DNA from: Massariosphaeria phaeospora | Taxonomy: Eukaryota > Ascomycota > Dothideomycetes > Pleosporales | DNA: 64,000 bases | Direction of reading: 5' to 3' | NCBI GenBank assembly: GCA_011032825.1 | Contig: JAADJZ010000025.1 | Coordinates: 587,249 to 651,248, forward strand | Part shown: piece by piece, positions 59,578-64,000 of the stretch | Numbering within the stretch: the first letter of the stretch is position 1 | Layout of the letters: every line of letters begins with the position of its first letter | Translations under genes and position numbers: made by a program | The notes under the pieces: generated by a model | Database searches by the model: none | Seen by the model: only the letters and a program-made list of their open reading frames with translations | What the model was told of the DNA's origin: nothing

Positions 59578-59649
59578 TTAGGGTTAGGGTTAGGGTTAGG
59601 GTTAGGGTTAGGGTTAGGGTTAGGGTTAGGGTTAGGGTTAGGGTTAGGG
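59578..59649 (+). repeat. Interstitial telomere array 4 (intact TTAGGG)
   Basis: Twelve unmutated TTAGGG hexamers between units 3 and 4. They mark the sharp border between hypermutated and nearly unmutated DNA. Confidence 0.98.
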
Positions 59650-60060
59650 TTGTATGTAAAGTAAAATGATTCGATTGGATTTGGTCTTTCTGCAAAGAAG
59701 AGTCGTCGAAATGCCTTGGTTCGCAAGACACCTTTCGTTTCTTGTTGTATCTACAGAAAGAAACTCATCAGGAATGAGAGGAGAGCTGTTTATATACATT
59801 GGAATCGGGGGGAAGTTCCTCCGAGTTGTCCACTTGCTGCGCCGCCGGAAGCTTGGGCTTTCGGCTGCTGCCTAGCCTTTGCAGAGGCCAAGTGCGAGTA
59901 GAGGAGCCAAGACGATGCAGGACGTTGTGCTGTAGAACGGGCAGCCCTGAAAGTCTGTTAGTAATTGGTAGGTACTAGGGTCACTTAGGGTTCGGGTTTA
60001 GGGTTAGCGCCTTGGCGCCAGGCCCTTACCCAAATCTTCTGTTTCCAGAAACCGCAACGG
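59650..60060 (+). repeat. Left pseudo-LTR of unit 4
   Basis: This ~410-bp repeat contains the hammerhead-like core (on the - strand), an internal telomere-like seed (TTAGGGTTCGGGTTTAGGG, ~59,986-60,004) and, next to it, the small palindrome GCGCCTTGGCGC. It is repeated at 63,544. Confidence 0.88.
59708..59775 (-). ncRNA. Hammerhead-ribozyme-like motif in left pseudo-LTR
   Basis: On the - strand CUGAUGA (59,771-59,765) is followed by GUUUCUU, a 14-nt loop and AAGAAAC, a perfect 7-bp stem II, then GAAA (59,736-59,733). A 9-bp stem III with wobble pairs can form between 59,733-59,725 and 59,717-59,709, leaving UC at the cleavage position (59,709-59,708). Stem I is weak: only the first two pairs form. 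The core and stem II are convincing; activity is uncertain. Confidence 0.55.
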
Positions 60061-60506
60061 TCGACCCAGATCGAAACAATACTTTCATATTACTAACAGA
60101 CTTTTCCCACAAGCTAGCAGCTTTCTTTTGAAACAAGTTGTTCTCACGCGTAGTTGTCTGCTGCGCGAGTGTTTCCCTAGATTTCCAAGCGTCCGCGCCG
60201 TTGCTAGCACTTTCATTCGTCTATCCAAGTACTTCACAAGTGCAGCAGTCGTTCCGCCGCTTCCTAGGGTCCTTGAATCGCAAAGGCGACGCCACTCCGC
60301 GACGCCCTCCCCCTAGAGAGAGTATAACACCCGAAGAGGCATGCAGAGTAGTGAAACTAGCAAGGGCAGCGACAGGTCTTACAGGTCTTACATCTCAAAC
60401 CTAACTCGTCCTCCGCGACGCACCTCCCCCAGGGGAAGCGCATGCAGAGAAAGAGAAAGGAACGAGAATGCCATGCGCTGAGGCTGCAACTGCTTGTTAC
60501 TACAGC
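60061..60506. other. 3' non-coding part of unit 4
   Basis: This lies between the ORF2 stop and the left pseudo-LTR. Both strands hold open stretches of 60-100 codons (for example + strand 60,138-60,404) that recur in the other units. No family resemblance supports a gene. Confidence 0.4.
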
Positions 60507-62446
60507 TCAGAGCGGAGAGTAGGATAATCCGGTATCCAGGGAAGACACATTTACCGACAGCTCTTTAATGTCGGTCTCTTCGATTTCCTTGTAAAGGATG
60601 CTTCGATTTACCGCCCGAACGAGGTCCCACATGGATCTCGTCCGTTTTTTGGCAACAATACACTGCGGTGGGTACGGTAGGTCTGAGGGTCCAGCTCGAA
60701 CCCATTCCGATCGCATGTCGTTCCAGATGGCGGAGGAAGAGACCTGGTCCCATACAGGGTTGTATTTAGAGACGGCAATGATTGCATCACGCGCAACCCT
60801 AGTTTCCAGCCCGGAACTTGGGAAGTACGATCGCCATTGGACCTGCCGTCCCTAGGAGTGCAACACCTGTTTTGGCTAGCCGCGCGCTCGGAGCCTCGAC
60901 ATAAATGTCGCTTTTCATGTTAGAAAGTATATCTCCTTATAGCATATTGCGCGGATCCGGCAGAGCTCGCCTTTGACCAGCCCTTTCTTAACCGAAGAAG
61001 GGTGGAGGCTTGCCCATGGGAGGTGTTGATGGTGGTTTAGCACTTTGTTGAAAGGTGCGAAACACACCGCCGCCGACTCGGGGTGCGTATAGAAGCGTAC
61101 GTCGAGGAACGAGAGTTCGTAGGCGAAGTGCGTCCACAGGATTTGCAGGCCTGGAACGCGGATGGCTTCGGGAGCCTCGTCGAGTGGGTCAAGGACGAGA
61201 ATATCATCAATATACCGGCGATAAAACCGAGGCGTACGTTGATGAAAGTATAGCCATTCGTGGTGGGCCATGAAGAGATTTGCGAAGACAGGGGCACAAT
61301 GTAACCCCATTAGGACCCCGTCGACTTGGCAAACCAATTTAGGCCCAATCTGAAATAGCGCTCCGTGCCAAATGAAATCGGAAGCTTCGAGAATCCAGTT
61401 TCTAGTCTGCTCATCATACCAGTCCTTGTTTTCAAGAATAAACCGAAGGGCATGCACGAAATCCCTCCAACAGATGTTCGTATACATGCTTGCGACGTCG
61501 CCAGTATGGAGTCGCATGGAAGTTGTGTTGCTACAATTAAAATTTGCGACTTCTGAGCACAGATTCCGGCTGCTCTCGCATATCCACGGGAAAGAGCGTT
61601 AGACCGGTAGTAGCATAGCGTGCAGTATCCTGCCCAGAGGTCCCAGCACATAGGAATGCATTGGTACGATAGGCCTGATCTTCCATGGGTTTTTGTGGAT
61701 CTTTGGGATACCATGGAGGATCGGGATGTCCTTATTCGCATAAGCTGAACGCCAAAAACGTAATACCCGCTTCGTGTCCAGATGCGGGTAATATGAGCCG
61801 TCCCGATGCACACGAAGGAGTTGATGCTCAAGGTGTTGGACAGCACTTTGATGGAAGTCATCGAACTCTGCTTTTCCTCGGTGCTGAATTTGAATTTGTG
61901 GTATGTGGAGGAAAGCTTCCACTTGTGTCTCGTACTACTCACGAGTGACGACCGAAACCCCAAGGTTTTTGTTAGTGATTAGTGCTAGAAGCTGAGCTCC
62001 TGATAGCCAATCGCGCAGATTTTTCGGAGGGACTACGACTCGAAAGAGAGCGTCGTCCCTAGGGTTAGGTCGGGGTATAGGTCGCCCGTGAAGCGCACAG
62101 CGCAAGGCCTTCCTCCTAACCTAAATGCTGTTTGCGAACTAATCGTCGTCAATGCCTGTGTCCCAGCCGGTCAACAGATACGGGATAGATCTGTGCCAGC
62201 CGAGCGGTACGTCTGTACCGTTGCTCCAAAAATGCGTCATAAACGACACTTCCGACTTAGTTGCTCGAACTAGTCCAGCGCTACTTGTTGGTCAAGCGGC
62301 TCGGAGAACAGAAACTTCAGATTCACGCTAAGCGTGTACTCAATGTCCATGGAGAGTCTGACACCATCGAGTTTGTGTACACCTAGGCGCTAGTCCATAA
62401 GCGTCTCGAACCAATGCGCAAGCCAGGTGCGCCAGATGTACATCAT
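60507..62446 (-). pseudogene. Penelope-like reverse transcriptase (ORF2), lightly damaged
   Basis: About 646 codons read from 62,446 to 60,507. N-terminal domain: WRTWLAHWFETLMD and VRLSMDIEYTLSVNLKFLFS. Reverse transcriptase domain: ITNKNLGVSVVTRE, ILHGIPKIHKNPWKIRPIVP, GDVASMYTNI with the first catalytic Asp (motif A), VLMGLHCAPVFANLFMAHHE (motif B), RRYIDDILVLDP (motif C at 61,215-61,204), SFLDVRFYT, LPWASLHPSSVKKGLVKGEL. The thumb-like C-terminus contains KKRTRSMWDLVRAVNRSIL. No GIY-YIG endonuclease is visible. Nine in-frame stops (seven TAG, one TAA at 61,599-61,601, one TGA at 60,915-60,917), mostly at expected Trp codons, and a 1-nt loss near 62,242 break the frame. The catalytic residues are intact. 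It would copy its RNA onto a chromosome end. Confidence 0.88.
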
Positions 62447-62517
62447 TTGGGATGAAAGGTTCTGAAGTTGGAAGAACTCCAGAGGCAGCGCGCCGTTTGC
62501 ATGGGGCAATGGTGCAT

Positions 62518-63447
62518 TTAGCGCTTCTTCTGCTGCTTCTTGGAGGAAGTGCCGCGTTTTTTGTCGCTTCCTTGGCGGCGCTTCGACACCTTGGCGGTGT
62601 TCTTCGTCTGGTTTTTGGTCTTCGAGGGACCAGCCCTTCTTTGACCTTTTCCCGATTTCGGTTTAGCCTGCTTATCCTTCCTAGATTGTTGCTGGCGTTT
62701 GCCGATTTCCTTGATAAACTCGGCCAAAGCTTTCTTGTCGCTAGGCAGGGCGCTAGTAGCTTCGACCTGAGCTTTTTTCTGCGTTGCCGATCGTTTTTTC
62801 TTGGTTTCGATTTGTCGGTAGGCAGCGTTGGCTCTAATTGAAATGGTTGTTTTGACCAATGATTCTTCGCACGGTTGGTTCATCAGGAGCGTAAAAGCCT
62901 CGAGGCTGATGTGGTCGTCATCCGCTGCTGATTTCCAGCCGTCGAGGAGAGCCTTGGTCTGCGCGTCTGGATCGCACAATTGTTCAAGAATTTCGATCTC
63001 GGCTTTCTTGATTTCAATCATGCGTTCCAGCGCTGCTTTCTTTGATGCCTTAAGAGCTGAGGAGAAGTCTTTGGGAGCGAGTTGCCTATGTTCGGTGGCT
63101 AGTCTCGAGACTTGAACAGAGAGAGCTCGGAGGGATTTTAGTTCAGGAAGATTGAAGTTTGTTTTTGCTAAAGGGTTGGCAATGGACTTCGCAAGGGAGT
63201 TTTTCTATTCTTTCAAGACAACAATAGCGTTGGCCATCTTAAGGTGCGCTTGAACAATTTGTTCAAGTAACGTCTTCGTTCGTTCCTGAACAGGGGCGGG
63301 AACAAGCGCCACGAGTTGAGCGGTGGATTTGGCGTTGACAATCCGTTTGACAAAGCTGCCGATAAGCTCATCGGCAGTTTTCAAATTGAACTCGGCCGTC
63401 TGGGTGTTGATGGTGGAAGAGGCTTCAACACTAGACATTTCATCCAT
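62518..63447 (-). pseudogene. Element ORF1: basic coiled-coil protein with one stop
   Basis: One frame runs 63,447-62,518 (309 residues) with a single TAG at 63,205-63,207. It starts MDEMSSVEASSTINTQTAEF. The middle is helical and Lys/Glu/Leu-rich (LERMIEIKKAEIEILEQLCD), suggesting a coiled coil. The last ~90 residues are Lys/Arg/Ser/Gln-rich and end SSKKQQKKR, suitable for nucleic-acid binding. I recognise no known domain and no zinc knuckle. ORF1 precedes ORF2 by 71 bp in a different frame. By position it may act as the RNA-binding partner of the reverse transcriptase, which is inference. Confidence 0.7.
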
Positions 63448-63543
63448 TGGCTCATCCTGAGTCGGACGGCTAGGGTGGGACTAGGATCGTGGTGCTTGTG
63501 ACATGGTAGGGTACCAAAGGAATCGAGGTGGATAGGGTTAGGG

Positions 63544-63893
63544 TTGTATGTAAAGTAAAATGATTCGATTGGATTTGGTCTTTCTGCAAAGAAGAGTCGT
63601 CGAAATGCCTTGGTTCGCAAGACACCTTTCGTTTCTTGTTGTATCTACAGAAAGAAACTCATCAGGAATGAGAGGAGAGCTGTTTATATACATTGGAATC
63701 GGGGGGAAGTTCCTCCGAGTTGTCCACTTGCTGCGCCGCCGGAAGTTTGGGCTTCGGCTGCTGCCTAGCCTTTGCAGGGGCCAAGTGCGAGTGGAGGAGC
63801 CAAGACGATGCAGGACGTTGTGCTGTAGAACGGGCAGCCCTGAAAGTCTGTCAGTAATTGGTGGGTACTAGGGTCACTTAAGGTTCGGGTTTA
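63544..63893 (+). repeat. Right pseudo-LTR of unit 4, truncated into the telomere
   Basis: About 350 bp nearly identical to 59,650-60,000, with only a handful of differences. It stops at its own internal TTTAGGGTTAG seed, after which terminal TTAGGG repeats continue. The last ~60 bp present in the left copy are missing. Confidence 0.9.
63602..63669 (-). ncRNA. Hammerhead-ribozyme-like motif in right pseudo-LTR
   Basis: Identical in its core to the motif at 59,708-59,775: CUGAUGA at 63,665-63,659, the same 7-bp stem II and GAAA. It would lie near the 5' end of the element RNA. Confidence 0.55.
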
Positions 63894-64000
63894 GGGTTAG
63901 GGTTAGGGTTAGGGTTAGGGTTAGGGTTAGGGTTAGGGTTAGGGTTAGGGTTAGGGTTAGGGTTAGGGTTAGGGTTAGGGTTAGGGTTAGGGTTTAGGGT
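63891..64000 (+). repeat. Terminal telomere repeats (TTAGGG)n
   Basis: About 18 TTAGGG hexamers run to the end of the window, with one TTTAGGG variant at the very end. The G-rich strand is the + strand, so this is a right-hand chromosome end. Confidence 0.98.

Larger units (their letters stand above)
59650..63893 (-). mobile_element. Telomeric Penelope-like element, unit 4 (youngest, nearly intact)
   Basis: The unit starts TTGTATGTAAAGTAAAATGA after telomere array 4 and ends in the terminal telomere. Left pseudo-LTR: 59,650-~60,060. Then a ~445-bp non-coding stretch, ORF2 (62,446-60,507) and ORF1 (63,447-62,518) on the - strand, a short GGGTTAGGG, and a right pseudo-LTR (63,544-~63,893) nearly identical to the left one. 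Normal base composition contrasts with units 1-3. In the direction of transcription the order is pseudo-LTR, ORF1, ORF2, pseudo-LTR, with the RNA 3' end expected to finish in CCCTAA repeats. The element belongs with the endonuclease-deficient Penelope-like elements known at telomeres of rotifers (Athena) and basidiomycetes (Coprina). Confidence 0.9.

Noticed and set aside
59471..59731. Open frames encoding Thr-Leu or Asn-Pro dipeptide repeats on the - strand
   Set aside because: They are translations of the TTAGGG array, which has no stops in two frames.
60128..60404. + strand frame of 62-88 codons that stays open in all four retroelement units
   Set aside because: It lies in the 3' non-coding part of the element, opposite an equally open - strand stretch, and its product has no domain. 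C-to-T change after pyrimidines rarely creates stops in this frame.
46831..64000. Unequal crossing-over as the sole origin of the tandem retroelement units
   Set aside because: Simple amplification would give equal junctions. Here the telomere arrays differ in length and the right repeats of units 3 and 4 are cut at different points. It is not fully excluded, since recombination between telomere arrays could still have shuffled units.
1..64000. CRISPR arrays, bacterial operons, riboswitches
   Set aside because: The window is eukaryotic nuclear DNA, and no regularly spaced repeats other than telomere hexamers and the retroelement units were seen.

Overview
This window is the right-hand end of a filamentous ascomycete chromosome. 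It runs from ordinary gene-bearing DNA into a true telomere: the last ~110 bases are TTAGGG repeats on the + strand. Short GT-AG introns (50-105 bp), a HET-protein relic, a PTH11-like 7TM protein, DUF3505-type telomeric helicase sequence, and pogo and hAT transposons all point to a dothideomycete, probably Pleosporales. That placement is inference from gene style, not from a database match.

Region 1 (1-37.5 kb, normal base composition) carries mostly intact host genes: CDC45 (cut by the left edge), a divergent ribosomal stalk P1 protein, a secreted TAP-like serine peptidase, a glycine-zipper protein, a tyrosinase, a berberine-bridge-type FAD oxidase, a 7TM membrane protein, an ERG26-like sterol dehydrogenase, dynactin subunit 6 and an EXD1-like exonuclease-fold protein. 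Between them lie broken genes: HET, an ENA-type ATPase tail, and MYND/DUF4470. There is also one complete pogo-type transposon (7516-9653, perfect 39-bp inverted repeats) and a decayed hAT transposase.

Region 2 (37.6-46.8 kb) is AT-rich, hypermutated DNA. Read through its stops, it still shows a DUF3505-like gene, a Ty3/gypsy-like Gag, and a telomere-linked RecQ helicase (DUF3505 zinc-finger region, helicase core, C-terminal Cys region). The helicase ends directly against an interstitial telomere array at 46.83 kb, which marks an old chromosome end.

Region 3 (46.9-63.9 kb) is a head-to-tail array of four ~4.3-kb copies of one retroelement, each separated from the next by 9-17 telomere repeats. 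The coding strand is the - strand, so each element's 3' end faces the centromere. ORF1 is a basic, coiled-coil-like protein. ORF2 is a Penelope-like reverse transcriptase (IPKIHK, GDVASMYTNI and YIDD motifs) with no GIY-YIG endonuclease visible. Each unit is flanked by ~410-bp direct repeats (pseudo-LTRs) that carry a hammerhead-ribozyme-like core and internal telomere-like seeds. This is the layout expected of an endonuclease-deficient Penelope-like element that primes on the telomeric 3' overhang.

The three inner copies and their telomere repeats are saturated with C-to-T change. The outermost copy is only lightly hit, with a sharp border at ~59,578. The change is not classical RIP (CpA to TpA): cytosines are lost after T or C, and CpA survives after G or A. 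The telomeric retroelement array and this unusual mutation context are the main discoveries in the window.
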